From SZAS-79 sp963844255 (GTDB lineage: Bacteria > Pseudomonadota > Gammaproteobacteria > Burkholderiales > SG8-39), in NCBI GenBank assembly GCA_963844255.1, contig CAWJNP010000066.1:45960-109959 (forward strand): 64,000 bases of DNA. Reading direction: 5' to 3'. A program made the translations under genes and the position numbers. Under the pieces are notes generated by a model. That model ran no database searches. It was not told the origin of the DNA and saw only the letters and a list, made by a program, of their open reading frames with translations. Below are positions 41,373 to 51,869 of this stretch, one piece after another. The number at the start of each line of letters is the position of its first letter. Position 1 is the stretch's first letter.

Positions 41373-42725
41373 ATGAAGAAAATGAAGCTGGTAATGGTCG
41401 GCAACGGGATGGCCGGGGTGCGCACGCTGGAGGAACTTCTCAAGATCTCCCCCGACACGTATGACATCACGGTGTTCGGCGCCGAGCCGCACGCCAACTA
41501 CAACCGGATCCTGCTCTCGCCGGTGCTGGCCGGGGAGATGACGCTCAAGGACATCATGCTGAACGATGTCGACTGGTACGCCGCGAACAAAATCACCCTG
41601 CACCTGGGCAAGACCATCACGAAAATCGACCGCAAGGCCCGCGAGGTCATTGCCGGCGACGGCACGGTGGCCGAATACGACCGCCTGCTGCTCGCCACCG
41701 GATCCACCCCCTTCATCCTGCCGGTCCCCGGGGCGAAGCTGGAGAGGGTGATCACCTACCGCGACATCCATGACACCAACGCGATGATCGACGCCGCGGC
41801 GAAGTACAAGCACGCGGTGGTGATCGGCGGTGGCCTGCTCGGGCTGGAAGCGGCCAACGGCCTGAAGCTGCGCGGCATGGAAGTCACGGTGGTGCACCTC
41901 ATGGACTGGCTGATGGACCGCCAGCTCGACAAGACGGCTTCCGGCATGCTGCAGAAATCGCTTGAAGCCAAGGGGCTGCGGTTTCGCCTCAAGACCCAGA
42001 CCGAAGAGATCGTCGGCTCGGCCGAAGGCGGCAAGGCCGGCCGCGTGAAGGCGGTGAAGTTCAAGGACGGCACCGAAGTCGAGGCCGACCTCGTGGTCAT
42101 GGCCGTGGGCATCCGGCCCAACACTGCACTGGCCGAATCGGCGGGTATCCACGTCAACCGTGGCATCGTGGTCAACGACACCATGCAGACTTTTGATCCC
42201 AAGATCTACGCGGTCGGGGAATGCGTGGCCCACCGCGGCATCGCCTATGGCCTCGTTGCGCCGCTGTTCGAGATGGGCAAGGTTGCGGCCAACCACTTGG
42301 CGCATTTTGGCATCGGCCGGTACGAAGGCTCGGTCACCTCGACCAAGCTCAAGGTCACCGGGATCGATCTCTTTTCCGCCGGCGATTTCGTCGGGAATGA
42401 CGAAACCGAGGAGATCGTCCTGCACGACGCGGTCGGCGGGGTCTACAAGAAGCTGGTGCTCAAGGACAACCGGATCGTCGGCGGCGTGATGTTCGGCGAC
42501 ACCGTCGACGGCTCCTGGTATTTCCAGCTGCTGCGCGATCGTCAGGACGTGCACGAAATGCGCGAGCACCTGATGTTCGGGCAGAGCCATCTGGGCAACG
42601 CCGGACACGCCGGGGAGAGCAAGGCTGCGTCCATGGCCGACACCGCCGAGGTCTGCGGCTGCAACGGCGTGTGCAAGGGCGTGATCGTGACGTGCGATCA
42701 AGGAAAAGGGCTTGTTTACCCTTGA
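41373..42725 (+). CDS. nirB: NAD(P)H nitrite reductase large subunit, 5' part (frameshifted)
   Basis: The FAD/NAD(P)H half of NirB (450 residues here): LVMVGNGMAGVRTLEELLKI, YNRILLSPVLAGEMTLKDI, VVIGGGLLGLEAANGLKLRG, VGECVAHRGIAYGLVAP, ending with the first two Cys of the BFD-like [2Fe-2S] domain (CGCNGVCKGVIV). Homology then breaks at ~42692, where one extra base shifts the frame; the next frame encodes AIKEKGLFTLDDVRKHTKAS as in intact NirB. Assimilatory NirB reduces nitrite to ammonia in the cytoplasm. ATG at 41373 follows GGGAAGGCAGCG. Confidence 0.9.
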   Translation: MKKMKLVMVGNGMAGVRTLEELLKISPDTYDITVFGAEPHANYNRILLSPVLAGEMTLKDIMLNDVDWYAANKITLHLGKTITKIDRKAREVIAGDGTVAEYDRLLLATGSTPFILPVPGAKLERVITYRDIHDTNAMIDAAAKYKHAVVIGGGLLGLEAANGLKLRGMEVTVVHLMDWLMDRQLDKTASGMLQKSLEAKGLRFRLKTQTEEIVGSAEGGKAGRVKAVKFKDGTEVEADLVVMAVGIRPNTALAESAGIHVNRGIVVNDTMQTFDPKIYAVGECVAHRGIAYGLVAPLFEMGKVAANHLAHFGIGRYEGSVTSTKLKVTGIDLFSAGDFVGNDETEEIVLHDAVGGVYKKLVLKDNRIVGGVMFGDTVDGSWYFQLLRDRQDVHEMREHLMFGQSHLGNAGHAGESKAASMADTAEVCGCNGVCKGVIVTCDQGKGLVYP

Positions 42726-43818
42726 TGACGTGAGAAAGCACACCAAGGCCTCGTCTTCCTGCGGGTCGTGCACGGGGCTGGTCGAGCAGATCCTCGCCTC
42801 AACGGTGGGCGGCGCCTACCAGGCGGTGGAGGCCAAGATGAAGCCGGTCTGCGCCTGCACCGAGCATACGCACGAAGAAGTGCGGCGCACGATCCGCCAG
42901 CAGAAGCTGCTCGCGATCCCCGAGACCATGGCGTTCCTCGAATGGAAGACGCCCAACGGCTGCTCCACCTGCCGCCCGGCGCTCAACTACTACCTGCTTT
43001 CGACCTGGCCGCACGAGGCGAAAGACGATTCCCAGTCGCGCTATATCAACGAGCGCGCGCACGCCAACATCCAGAAGGACGGCACCTTCTCGGTGATCCC
43101 GCGGATGTGGGGCGGTGTCACCAACGCGTCCGAGCTGCGCCGGATCGCGGACGTGGTCGACAAATACCAGATCCCCACCGTGAAGGTCACCGGCGGACAG
43201 CGGATCGATCTGCTCGGGGTTAAGAAGGAAGATCTCCCGGGCGTGTGGAAGGATCTCGACATGCCCTCGGGCCACGCCTACGCGAAAGCGCTGCGCACGG
43301 TGAAGACCTGCGTGGGCAGCGAGTGGTGCCGCTTCGGCGTGCAGGATTCGACCGCAATGGGTATCGCGCTGGAGAAAGACCTCTGGCGGATGTACGCCCC
43401 TCACAAGGTCAAGCTTGCGGTCTCGGGCTGCCCGCGCAACTGTGCCGAATCTGGCATCAAGGACGTGGGCGTGATCGGCGTGGATTCGGGCTGGGAGATC
43501 TACGTCGCGGGCAACGGCGGGATCAAGACCGAGGTCGCGCAGTTTCTCTGCAAGCTCGCGACGCACGACGAGGTGCTGGAAACCGCCGGCGCGTTCCTGC
43601 AGCTCTACCGCGAGGAGGCGCGCTATCTCGACCGGACGGTGCACTACGTCGCCCGCGTGGGTCTGGACTACGTGAAGCAGAAGGTCGTCGAGGATGTGGC
43701 CAACCGCAAGGAACTCCATGCGCGGCTGCGCCACGCGCTCGAAGGCGAGCCCGATCCCTGGAAGGAACGCGTCGAGGGCGCCGATGCGCGCGAATTCACA
43801 CTCCTGGAGACCGCGTGA
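42712..43818 (+). CDS. nirB: NAD(P)H nitrite reductase large subunit, 3' part (frameshifted)
   Basis: The siroheme half of NirB. It continues the BFD domain (SSCGSCTGLVEQIL) and a second Cys-rich stretch (NGCSTCRPALNYYLL), then the nitrite/sulfite reductase repeats with GGQRIDLLGVKKEDLPGVWK and the siroheme-[4Fe-4S] cysteines in KTCVGSEWCRFGVQDS and SGCPRNCAESGIKDVGVIG. Joined with the 5' part by removing one base near 42692 the protein would be ~815 residues, normal for NirB. The nirD GTG overlaps its stop (GTGA). Whether the break is real or a read error is unresolved. Confidence 0.9.
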   Translation: MFTLDDVRKHTKASSSCGSCTGLVEQILASTVGGAYQAVEAKMKPVCACTEHTHEEVRRTIRQQKLLAIPETMAFLEWKTPNGCSTCRPALNYYLLSTWPHEAKDDSQSRYINERAHANIQKDGTFSVIPRMWGGVTNASELRRIADVVDKYQIPTVKVTGGQRIDLLGVKKEDLPGVWKDLDMPSGHAYAKALRTVKTCVGSEWCRFGVQDSTAMGIALEKDLWRMYAPHKVKLAVSGCPRNCAESGIKDVGVIGVDSGWEIYVAGNGGIKTEVAQFLCKLATHDEVLETAGAFLQLYREEARYLDRTVHYVARVGLDYVKQKVVEDVANRKELHARLRHALEGEPDPWKERVEGADAREFTLLETA

Positions 43819-44147
43819 ATACCGCCGTGATTGCCGAGGTCATCCACTGGGTGCGCGCCTGCCGCGTCGAAGACATCCCGCCGCTGGGCGCCCGCGTCGT
43901 GAAGAGCCCCTGCGGCAAAATCGCGGTGTTCCGCAACGGGGAGAATGAAGTCTTTGCGCTCGAGGACCGCTGCCCGCACAAGGGCGGGCCGCTTTCGCAG
44001 GGCATCGTGCACGGCAGGAAGGTCGCGTGTCCCCTGCACAACTGGAACATCCAGCTGGAGGACGGCTGCGCCGTGGCACCCGACGAAGGCTGCGCGAAAT
44101 CCTTCGCGGTGAAGGTCGAAGACGGGGAGGTCTTCCTCAAACTCTGA
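43815..44147 (+). CDS. nirD: Nitrite reductase small subunit (Rieske-type)
   Basis: A 110-residue NirD. It carries the Rieske [2Fe-2S] ligands DRCPHKGGPLSQG and ACPLHNWNIQLEDG (CxH...CxxH) and the closing AKSFAVKVEDGEVFLKL. NirD partners NirB in assimilatory nitrite reductase. It starts with GTG overlapping the nirB stop, so it is translationally coupled. An open frame extends far upstream but overlaps nirB and is not used. Confidence 0.93.
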   Translation: MNTAVIAEVIHWVRACRVEDIPPLGARVVKSPCGKIAVFRNGENEVFALEDRCPHKGGPLSQGIVHGRKVACPLHNWNIQLEDGCAVAPDEGCAKSFAVKVEDGEVFLKL

Positions 44148-44156
44148 AACTGGCAA

Positions 44157-44218
44157 TGGCAGCAATCCAGCCTGAATCATAGGGCTGGCGCGGGGATAGT
44201 CCAAAATATGGCAGCAAT
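44157..44218 (+). repeat. 62-bp intergenic repeat, copy 1
   Basis: Bounded by two direct copies of TGGCAGCAAT at 44157-44166 and 44209-44218, exactly 52 bp apart. The interior shares CTGAA and GCTGGC and ends in CAAAA with the other two copies. It lies between the convergent nirD and nasA ends. Confidence 0.85.
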
Positions 44219-44238
44219 GGCGTTTCCGGCGCGCGCGC

Positions 44239-46959
44239 TCAGGCGACCTTGCGCACCGCCGGCGTCTGCGCCGCCAGGCGCTTCAGTTCGGGCACGCAGG
44301 AGCCGCAGGAGGTGCCGCACTTGAGCGTGGCCTGCAGTTCGGTGAGCGACGATCCGCGCTCCAGCATCTCCCGGATCGGCTGCTCGGCCACATCGAGGCA
44401 GCTGCAGACCACCCGTCCGCGCGGTGCAAATCCGCCAGGCCGCATCGAGAGCGGCGCAAACAACGCACTGCGCAGGTCACCGCCCTGTGCGTCCGACAAC
44501 ATGGCTTCCTGCACCCAGCCCGCGGACTGCAGCTCGTTCTCGAACCGCAGCGCGACCAGGATGTCGCCCTCGAACAGCGCGCGTTTCTCAACCCCGCGCT
44601 TCGCGTCGCGGTAGAGCAGCAGCTCGGCCTCGTTAGAGAGTCCGAACAGCGCATCGAGCTGCGCTACCAGCGCGCGGTCCGGAAACGACGTATGCGCCAG
44701 CTCGAGCCGCACCAGCGGCGCCTCGCGCCCCGCGAGCGTGCTCGAGGCGTAATCGACCCGTTGCAGCAGGGGCGCGATGCCTGCAGCCAGCGCAGCTGCT
44801 GCGTCTGCATCCGCGCAGCGCCGCAGGTACAGGGCGCGCCAGCCCGGCACGTAGCGCGCGATGCTCACCGCGGCGTTCTTGAGCTCGGGCTGTTTCGAAT
44901 ACGGATCGATCGCCGGGGAGGTCAGCGCATTCACGCCGTTGCCCGCCATGAACTGGCTGCCCCAGTGCATGGGGACGAAGGCGGCGCCGCGGCGCATCTC
45001 GGTGGAGCCGCGCACGCGCAGCACGGCCGCACCGCGCGCGCTCGCGACGCGCACGAGGTTGCCGTCCTGGAGCTTCCTCGCTTCCAGCTCGGCCGGGTTC
45101 AGCGCGAGTTCCGGTTCGGCCACATGGTTGAAGAGTTGCGCGACCCGCCCGGTGCGGCTCATGCCGTGCCAGTGGTCGCGCAGGCGCCCGGTATTGAGCT
45201 GCAGCGGATAGGTTTCCGAGACTTTTTCGGCCACGCCGGTGCTGGTGGTGGCAACGAAGTTGGCGCGTCCCGAGGGCGTGGGAAAGTGACCGTTTTCGTA
45301 CAGGCGCGCGCGGCCGGTTTGCGCGCCCTCGGGGAACGGCCACTGCTGCGGCCCGCGCTGCTCGAGGATCGCGTAGGACAGACCGGCGATGTCGAGGTCG
45401 CGCCCGCGCGTGGTTTCGCGGTGCTCGTCGAACACCTGCTGTGGCGTGTCGTAGGGAAAGAGGCGCGCGCCGAGTTCCTTTTTGCCGAGGGCCGCGGCCA
45501 GCGCGCGCGCGAAATCGGTCGCGATCCGCCAGTCGTGCCGCGTCTCACCCGGCGGTGCAATCGCGGGTCGTACCCGCGAGATGCGCCGCTCGGAGTTGGT
45601 GACCGTGCCGTCCTTCTCGCCCCAGGTGGTGGCGGGCAGCAACAGGTCGGCGTACTGCGCAGTGTCGGTGTTGGTGTAGGCCTCCTGCACGACCACAAAG
45701 TCGCATTTCTGCAGGGCCTCGCGCACGCGGCCGGCATCGGGCATCGACTGGGCCGGATTGGTGCAGGCGATCCACACGGCCTTGATCTCGCCCGAGTGCA
45801 TGGCTTCGAAGAGTTCGACCGCGGTTTTTCCTGGCCTCGCCGGCACGCCGGGAATGCCCCAGAGCGCGGCAACTTCGGCGCGGTGGGTGGGATTGCCCAG
45901 GTCGCGGTGGGCCGAGAGCAGGTTGGCCATGCCGCCGACTTCGCGCCCGCCCATGGCATTCGGCTGGCCGGTCAGCGAAAACGGCCCCGCGCCTGCGCGG
46001 CCGATCTGCCCGGTGGCCAGATGCAGGTTGATCAGCGCCGAATTCTTGAACGTCCCTTCGGCGCTCTGGTTGAGTCCCTGACAGTACATCGAGAGGGTGG
46101 CCTTCGAGCGCGCGAAGAGATGCGCTGCGCGCACGATGTCCGCAGCCGGGATGTCGCAGACCTGGGCGGCCTTTTCGGGGGTCGCGTCGGCAACCAGTTT
46201 TGCCAATGCCGCGTAGCCCTCCGTATAGGCGTCGATGAATTCCTCGTCGATCAATCCCTCGGCTACGATCACGTGCAGCATCGCGTTGCAGAGCGTGATG
46301 TCGGTGCCCGGTTTGATCGCGAGATGCAGGTCGGCAGCCTCGGCCGTCACCGTGCGGCGCGGGTCGACCACGACGATCTTGAGGTGCGGGTTCTTGCGCC
46401 TGGCGTCCTCTATCCGGCGAAACAGGATCGGGTGCGCGAAGGCCGTGTTCGAGCCGGCGATGAACAGCGTGGTGGCGTGGTCGATGTCCTCGTAGCACGC
46501 GGGGGGGGCATCGGCGCCGAGGGACTTCTTGTAGCCGGCCACGGCCGAGGACATGCACAGGCGCGAGTTGGTGTCGACGTTGTTGGTGCCGATCAATCCC
46601 TTGACGAGCTTGTTGAAGACGTAATAGTCCTCGGTCAGCAGCTGGCCGGAAATGTAGAACGCGACCGCGTCCGGGCCGTGTTGCTCGATGATTTCGGCGA
46701 ACTTTTCCGCTGCGTGGCCGAGCGCGGCCTGCCAGGGCGTGCGCCTGCGGGGCGCGTCTTTTGCGAGCCGGACCTCGGGGTAAAGGGCCCGGTTGGCCTG
46801 CGTGGCCGAGAGGTGGAGCGTCGCCCCTTTGGTGCACAGCCGCCCGAAATTGGCCGGATGGGCCGGGTCGCCGCGCACGCCGGTGATCCTGCCCTGCCCG
46901 GTTTCGATCAGTACGCCGCAGCCGACGCCGCAGTAGCAGCAGGTGGAGGGGGTTTCCAT
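44239..46959 (-). CDS. nasA: Assimilatory nitrate reductase catalytic subunit
   Basis: A molybdopterin enzyme of 906 residues that reduces nitrate to nitrite in the cytoplasm. N-terminal [4Fe-4S] cysteines TCCYCGVGCGVLIETG and GRLCTKGATLHL; cofactor-binding blocks VDTNSRLCMSSAVAGYKKSL, GSNTAFAHPILFRRIE, VVDPRRTVTAEAADLHLAIK and QPNAMGGREVGGMANLL; a C-terminal molybdopterin domain (PLQLNTGRLRDHWHGMSRTG); and an extra BFD [2Fe-2S] domain (VVCSCLDVAEQPIREML, CGTSCGSCVPELKRL). The ATG at 46959 gives the standard N-terminus. It faces nirBD and is flanked by direct 62-bp repeats. Confidence 0.95.
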   Translation of the reverse strand: METPSTCCYCGVGCGVLIETGQGRITGVRGDPAHPANFGRLCTKGATLHLSATQANRALYPEVRLAKDAPRRRTPWQAALGHAAEKFAEIIEQHGPDAVAFYISGQLLTEDYYVFNKLVKGLIGTNNVDTNSRLCMSSAVAGYKKSLGADAPPACYEDIDHATTLFIAGSNTAFAHPILFRRIEDARRKNPHLKIVVVDPRRTVTAEAADLHLAIKPGTDITLCNAMLHVIVAEGLIDEEFIDAYTEGYAALAKLVADATPEKAAQVCDIPAADIVRAAHLFARSKATLSMYCQGLNQSAEGTFKNSALINLHLATGQIGRAGAGPFSLTGQPNAMGGREVGGMANLLSAHRDLGNPTHRAEVAALWGIPGVPARPGKTAVELFEAMHSGEIKAVWIACTNPAQSMPDAGRVREALQKCDFVVVQEAYTNTDTAQYADLLLPATTWGEKDGTVTNSERRISRVRPAIAPPGETRHDWRIATDFARALAAALGKKELGARLFPYDTPQQVFDEHRETTRGRDLDIAGLSYAILEQRGPQQWPFPEGAQTGRARLYENGHFPTPSGRANFVATTSTGVAEKVSETYPLQLNTGRLRDHWHGMSRTGRVAQLFNHVAEPELALNPAELEARKLQDGNLVRVASARGAAVLRVRGSTEMRRGAAFVPMHWGSQFMAGNGVNALTSPAIDPYSKQPELKNAAVSIARYVPGWRALYLRRCADADAAAALAAGIAPLLQRVDYASSTLAGREAPLVRLELAHTSFPDRALVAQLDALFGLSNEAELLLYRDAKRGVEKRALFEGDILVALRFENELQSAGWVQEAMLSDAQGGDLRSALFAPLSMRPGGFAPRGRVVCSCLDVAEQPIREMLERGSSLTELQATLKCGTSCGSCVPELKRLAAQTPAVRKVA

Positions 46960-47184
46960 GGAGGAAGTGGAGCAATCGGTGTGCCAGCCCGGGGTGCGGC
47001 TGCGGGACTGGCGAAACGCCGTTGCGGCACGCAAGGACATGCGCCATCAACAGGCACGATCCACGCCCAATCCAGAGCAATCATGCCCGGAGTCAGCCCC
47101 ATTTCACGCGCATCCGTTAGCACATGACGGCCTCGGGCTGGCGGCCGGGGAAACACTCGCCGGGCTGATTCTCCACCGGAGCGA

Positions 47185-47246
47185 TGGCAGCAATCTGAGC
47201 TGAAACCCGCGCTGGCTGGGGGTTCTTGGTCAAAAGTGGCAGCAAT
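47185..47246 (+). repeat. 62-bp intergenic repeat, copy 2
   Basis: TGGCAGCAAT at 47185-47194 and again at 47237-47246, again 52 bp apart, same orientation as copy 1. Interior contains CTGAAAC, GCTGGC and GTCAAAAG. It lies upstream of nasA, between that gene and the divergent GntR regulator. Confidence 0.85.
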
Positions 47247-47295
47247 AGGCATTCCGGACCAGATCCGATTTGTGCTTATATTCCGGGACCGGTAG

Positions 47296-47320
47296 AATTC
47301 AATGGTCCAATCATTGAATT
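47296..47320 (+). promoter_or_regulatory. Probable GntR/FadR operator
   Basis: A 9-bp inverted repeat AATTCAATG / CATTGAATT with spacer GTCCAAT, ending 8 bp before the regulator ATG. The core TGGTCCAAT resembles half-site elements of FadR-subfamily operators, so autoregulation is likely. Confidence 0.6.
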
Positions 47321-47327
47321 CCAATCC

Positions 47328-48053
47328 ATGGCCCTGGCCGCAGTCAGAACCCAGCGCAACTTCGAAGCCGTCAGCGAACAGATCCGCGCCCAGGTGCGCG
47401 CCGGCGAGCTGCGCGTAGGCGACCGCCTGCCGAACGAGCGCGAACTGGCCAAGACCTTCGCGATCAGCCGTCACGCGGTACGCGAATCGCTGCGCGAGCT
47501 CGAATCGATGGGAATGGTGATCCTGAAGAAGGGCGCCACTGGCGGGGCCTTCATTTCCGAAGGCCGGCCGGACGCGGTCTCGGACGTGATGCGCGGGATG
47601 TTCTATGTGGGCGGGATCTCGCTCGAGCAACTGACCGAGGCCCGCCTGTGGATCGAGTCGGTGGTGGTGCGCGTGGCCACCGAGCGCGCCGACGCGGCGG
47701 CCTTCGCGATGCTGGAAGAAAACGTACGCCTTGCCGAGCAGGACACCCTCGCCGGACGAATGCCGGTGAAGACCCAGCTCAACATCGAGTTTCACAACCT
47801 CCTCGCGAGAACCACTGGGAATCCGGTGCTGACCATGACCATGGCCGCGATGATGAACATCCTGCGCGAGTTTGTCGGCCAGGTGGGTTCGGTGATGGGC
47901 ATGGACGTGATCCAGTCGCGCCGCCGGCTCCTGAAGCACATGCGCGCCGGCGACGCGGACAAGGCCGTCGCCGAGATGGAAAAGCACCTGAAGATCCTGC
48001 ATCGGCACTACCGCGAGGTGGCCGAGCGAATAAAAACGCAGAAGGGAGAATAA
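47328..48053 (+). CDS. GntR family (FadR subgroup) transcriptional regulator
   Basis: A 241-residue regulator: winged helix (NFEAVSEQIRAQVRAGELRV, LPNERELAKTFAISRHAVRE, SLRELESMGMVILKKGATGG) plus an FCD ligand domain (LTEARLWIESVVVRVATERA, IEFHNLLARTTGNPVLTMTM, HLKILHRHYREVAERI). The metal-binding His residues of FCD are present in the last two blocks. It heads an operon with acyl-CoA dehydrogenase (2-bp gap), a TctC receptor and a CoA-transferase, so the inducer is probably the acid or CoA ester they process. Confidence 0.92.
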   Translation: MALAAVRTQRNFEAVSEQIRAQVRAGELRVGDRLPNERELAKTFAISRHAVRESLRELESMGMVILKKGATGGAFISEGRPDAVSDVMRGMFYVGGISLEQLTEARLWIESVVVRVATERADAAAFAMLEENVRLAEQDTLAGRMPVKTQLNIEFHNLLARTTGNPVLTMTMAAMMNILREFVGQVGSVMGMDVIQSRRRLLKHMRAGDADKAVAEMEKHLKILHRHYREVAERIKTQKGE

Positions 48054-48055
48054 AA

Positions 48056-49218
48056 ATGACGCAAGGTAGTGCCAGCGAGGACAACATAGCGCCGATGGTC
48101 GAGGCCGTGCGCCGCTTCGTGCGCGAGGTACTGATCCCGGCCGAACCCAAGGTCGAGGAAGACGACGAGATCCCCGAAGCGCATCACCGACCAGCTCGGC
48201 GAACTGGGCCTGTTCGGCATGACGATTCCGGAGAAGTACGATGGCCTCGGTCTCACGATGTACGAGGAGGCGCGCGTGGTGTTCGAGATCGGCTACGCGT
48301 CGCCCGTGTTTCGCTCGTATTTCGGCACCAGCAACGGGGTGGGAACCCTGGGCATCCTCAAGGACGGCACCGAGGAACAGCGCAGGCACTACCTGCCACC
48401 GATCGCCGACAGGAAAGATGCTGGCCTCGTTCTGCCTGACCGAGCCGGATGCGGGATCGGATGCCGCGTCGCTCGTCACCAGGGCCACCCGCGACGGCGA
48501 CCACTATGTCATCAACGGTTCGAAGCGATTCACTACCAACTCGCCGCACGCGGGCGTGTTCACGGTGTTTGCGCGCACCGCGCCGAAGGAAGCCGGCCCC
48601 GCGGGGATCTCGGCGTTCCTGGTAGACCGCGACACGCCGGGCATCACGGTGGCGCCGCACTACAAGAAAATGGGTTTTCGAGGCTCGCACACTGCGGACG
48701 TGATCTTCGAAGACTGCCGCGTGCCGGCTGCCGCCTTGCTGGGCGGCCGGGAGGGCGTGGGCTTCAAGACCGCGATGAAATCGCTCGACCATGCCCGCCT
48801 GCACATGGCGGCCGTCGCCGTGGGCCTGTCCGCGCGCCTGATCGACGAGGGCGTGCGCTACGCCTCCGAGAGGAAGCAATTCGGCAAGCCGATCGCCAGT
48901 TTCCAGATGATCCAGGCGATGCTGGCCGACAGCGAGGCCGAGGCCTTTGCGGCACGCGCGATGGTGGAGAAGGCCGCGCGCGACATGGACGCCGGGATGC
49001 GCATCGTGAAGGAATCGGCCTGCTGCAAATACTTCGCCACCGAAACAGTGTGGCGGATTGCGGACCGCGTGATGCAGATCCACGGCGGCTACGGCTACAT
49101 CAAGGAGTACCCGATCGAGCGGTTGTTCCGCGATGCGCGATTGTTGCGCATCTACGAGGGCACCAGCCAGATCCAACAGATCATCATCGCGCGGGAAATG
49201 ATGCGCGAGGCGGCATAG
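48056..49218 (+). pseudogene. Acyl-CoA dehydrogenase, frameshifted twice
   Basis: Encodes an acyl-CoA dehydrogenase (~385 residues) in three frames. Frame 1 from the ATG at 48056 (RBS GAAGGGAGAA): PMVEAVRRFVREVLIPAEPK to EIPEA. Frame 2: DQLGELGLFGMTIPEKYDGL and YFGTSNGVGTLGILKDGTEE. Frame 3 to the end: MLASFCLTEPDAGSDAASLV, RYASERKQFGKPIASFQMIQ, MQIHGGYGYIKEYPIERLFR and IYEGTSQIQQIIIARE. Removing one base near 48182 and one near 48408 restores a perfect family sequence, so both look like single-base insertions. If intact it would oxidise the CoA ester made by the downstream transferase. Confidence 0.85.
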
Positions 49219-49316
49219 CCGCACAACGCGTAGTTACACAATGATCAGTACGTGCCGCCCGCCGGCGGCGATTCTTTCGAAAGCCGCCACAGTGCGGCCA
49301 ATACCCAGGAGAAAAC

Positions 49317-50297
49317 ATGAAGTCGAATACGATACGTGCGGCCTGTGCCGCGCTGCTGACCCTGTTTGCCGGTGCAGCAACTGCCCAAAGCTATCCTGAC
49401 CGGCCCATCCGCTGGTTGATTCCGTTCTCCGCCGGCGGTCCCACCGATGTCCTTGCGCGAGCCATTGCGCCCAAGCTCTCCCAGGCGCTCGGACAGACGG
49501 TAGTCGTCGATAACCGCGTCGGTGCCGGCGGCAGTATCGCCATGGATACACTGGCCAAGGCCGCGCCCGACGGCTACACCATCGGCATGGGCCACACCGG
49601 CACGCAGTCGATCAATCCGCACCTGTATTCGAAACTTCCCTACGATTCACTCAAGGATTTTGCGCCGATTACCCCGGTGGTGTCGTACGTGAACGTGCTG
49701 GTGGTGAATCCGGGCGTGCCCGTGACATCGGTCGCCGAACTGATTGCCTACGCCAAGGCCAACCCCGCCAAGGTGAGCTTCGCCTCCGGCGGCACCGGTG
49801 CGACCAACCACCTCTCGGGCGAACTGCTCAAATCGCTCACCGGCGCGCCCATGCTGCACGTGCCCTACAAGGGCAGTGCACCAGCGCTGGTGGACGTGAT
49901 CGGCGGAAACGTCACCTGCATGTTCGACATCCTTGTCACCAGTCTGCCGCAGATTCGCGCGGGCAAGGTGCGCGCGCTGGCGGTCACGAGTTCCAAACGA
50001 AGTGGCTATGCACCGGACATTCCCACCATGGTCGAAGCCGGGGTCAAGGGCTATGGCGAAGCAGGCAGCGACCTGTGGTTCGGCGTGTTCGCCCCGGCCG
50101 GTACCCCTAGGGCGATCGTCGAGCGGCTCAACGCCGAGCTCGTGAAGGCGCTGCATACGCCCGAGGTCAGCGAGCGCATCCGCCTGCAGGCCTACGATAC
50201 CTGGACGCTCAAGCCCGATGAGTTCAGCGCGTTCCTGCGCACCGACTACGAGAAGTGGGGCAAGGTGGTGAAGTTCTCCGGCGCCAAAGCCGACTAG
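49317..50297 (+). CDS. Tripartite tricarboxylate transporter receptor (TctC/Bug family)
   Basis: A 326-residue periplasmic receptor. Signal peptide IRAACAALLTLFAGAATAQ, then YPDRPIRWLIPFSAGGPTDV, the family ligand loop, and NRVGAGGSIAMDTLAKAAPD, GGTGATNHLSGELLK, VPYKGSAPALVDVIGGNVTC. It lies between the acyl-CoA dehydrogenase and the CoA-transferase, so its ligand is probably the carboxylate these enzymes activate and oxidise. No TctA or TctB gene is nearby. A paralogue lies at 37055-38038. Confidence 0.92.
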   Translation: MKSNTIRAACAALLTLFAGAATAQSYPDRPIRWLIPFSAGGPTDVLARAIAPKLSQALGQTVVVDNRVGAGGSIAMDTLAKAAPDGYTIGMGHTGTQSINPHLYSKLPYDSLKDFAPITPVVSYVNVLVVNPGVPVTSVAELIAYAKANPAKVSFASGGTGATNHLSGELLKSLTGAPMLHVPYKGSAPALVDVIGGNVTCMFDILVTSLPQIRAGKVRALAVTSSKRSGYAPDIPTMVEAGVKGYGEAGSDLWFGVFAPAGTPRAIVERLNAELVKALHTPEVSERIRLQAYDTWTLKPDEFSAFLRTDYEKWGKVVKFSGAKAD

Positions 50298-50301
50298 TCC
50301 G

Positions 50302-51501
<1,200 letters not shown>

Positions 51502-51533
51502 GGAGCTTGCATCGAACCTCCGGCGGCCACCGG

Positions 51534-51764
51534 TCAGCTGCCCGGCCCGTGCCTCAACATGGTGATCAGGTTCAGGCAGATCAGGTGGACGATGCGTTTT
51601 TTCTCGCGACTGGTTTTCTGTTGGTGCAGCGTGCGGCTCAGCGCGCGTGCCGAACGAAGTTCGGTCGGCGTCCGGTCAAGGATTGCTGAGCTCTGACGGC
51701 GCGTTACAGGCGGATCTTCAAACAGATCCTGAGACAGTTCGTCCGTGCGAATATGTGTAGCCAT
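51534..51764 (-). CDS. Small hypothetical protein
   Basis: A 76-residue frame with an AGGTG element ahead of its ATG. The product is polar and basic at the C-terminus (QKTSREKKRIVHLICLNLIT) with no domain recognised. It lies alone in the gap after the CoA-transferase. Coding potential is doubtful; codon use is less biased than the neighbours. Confidence 0.35.
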   Translation of the reverse strand: MATHIRTDELSQDLFEDPPVTRRQSSAILDRTPTELRSARALSRTLHQQKTSREKKRIVHLICLNLITMLRHGPGS

Positions 51765-51869
51765 GGTGCACCTGGCCTTCGCTGACTGGTAGATACAGCT
51801 TAGACACCAGATGCGGAATTAAGTTTGATCCCGGGCAAATGACCGCGCGATTGCCCGGGGTTCGCTTGC

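Noticed and set aside
44692..47127. 811-codon open frame antisense to nasA
   Set aside because: Same GC-skew shadow; nasA on the other strand is full length with all cofactor motifs.
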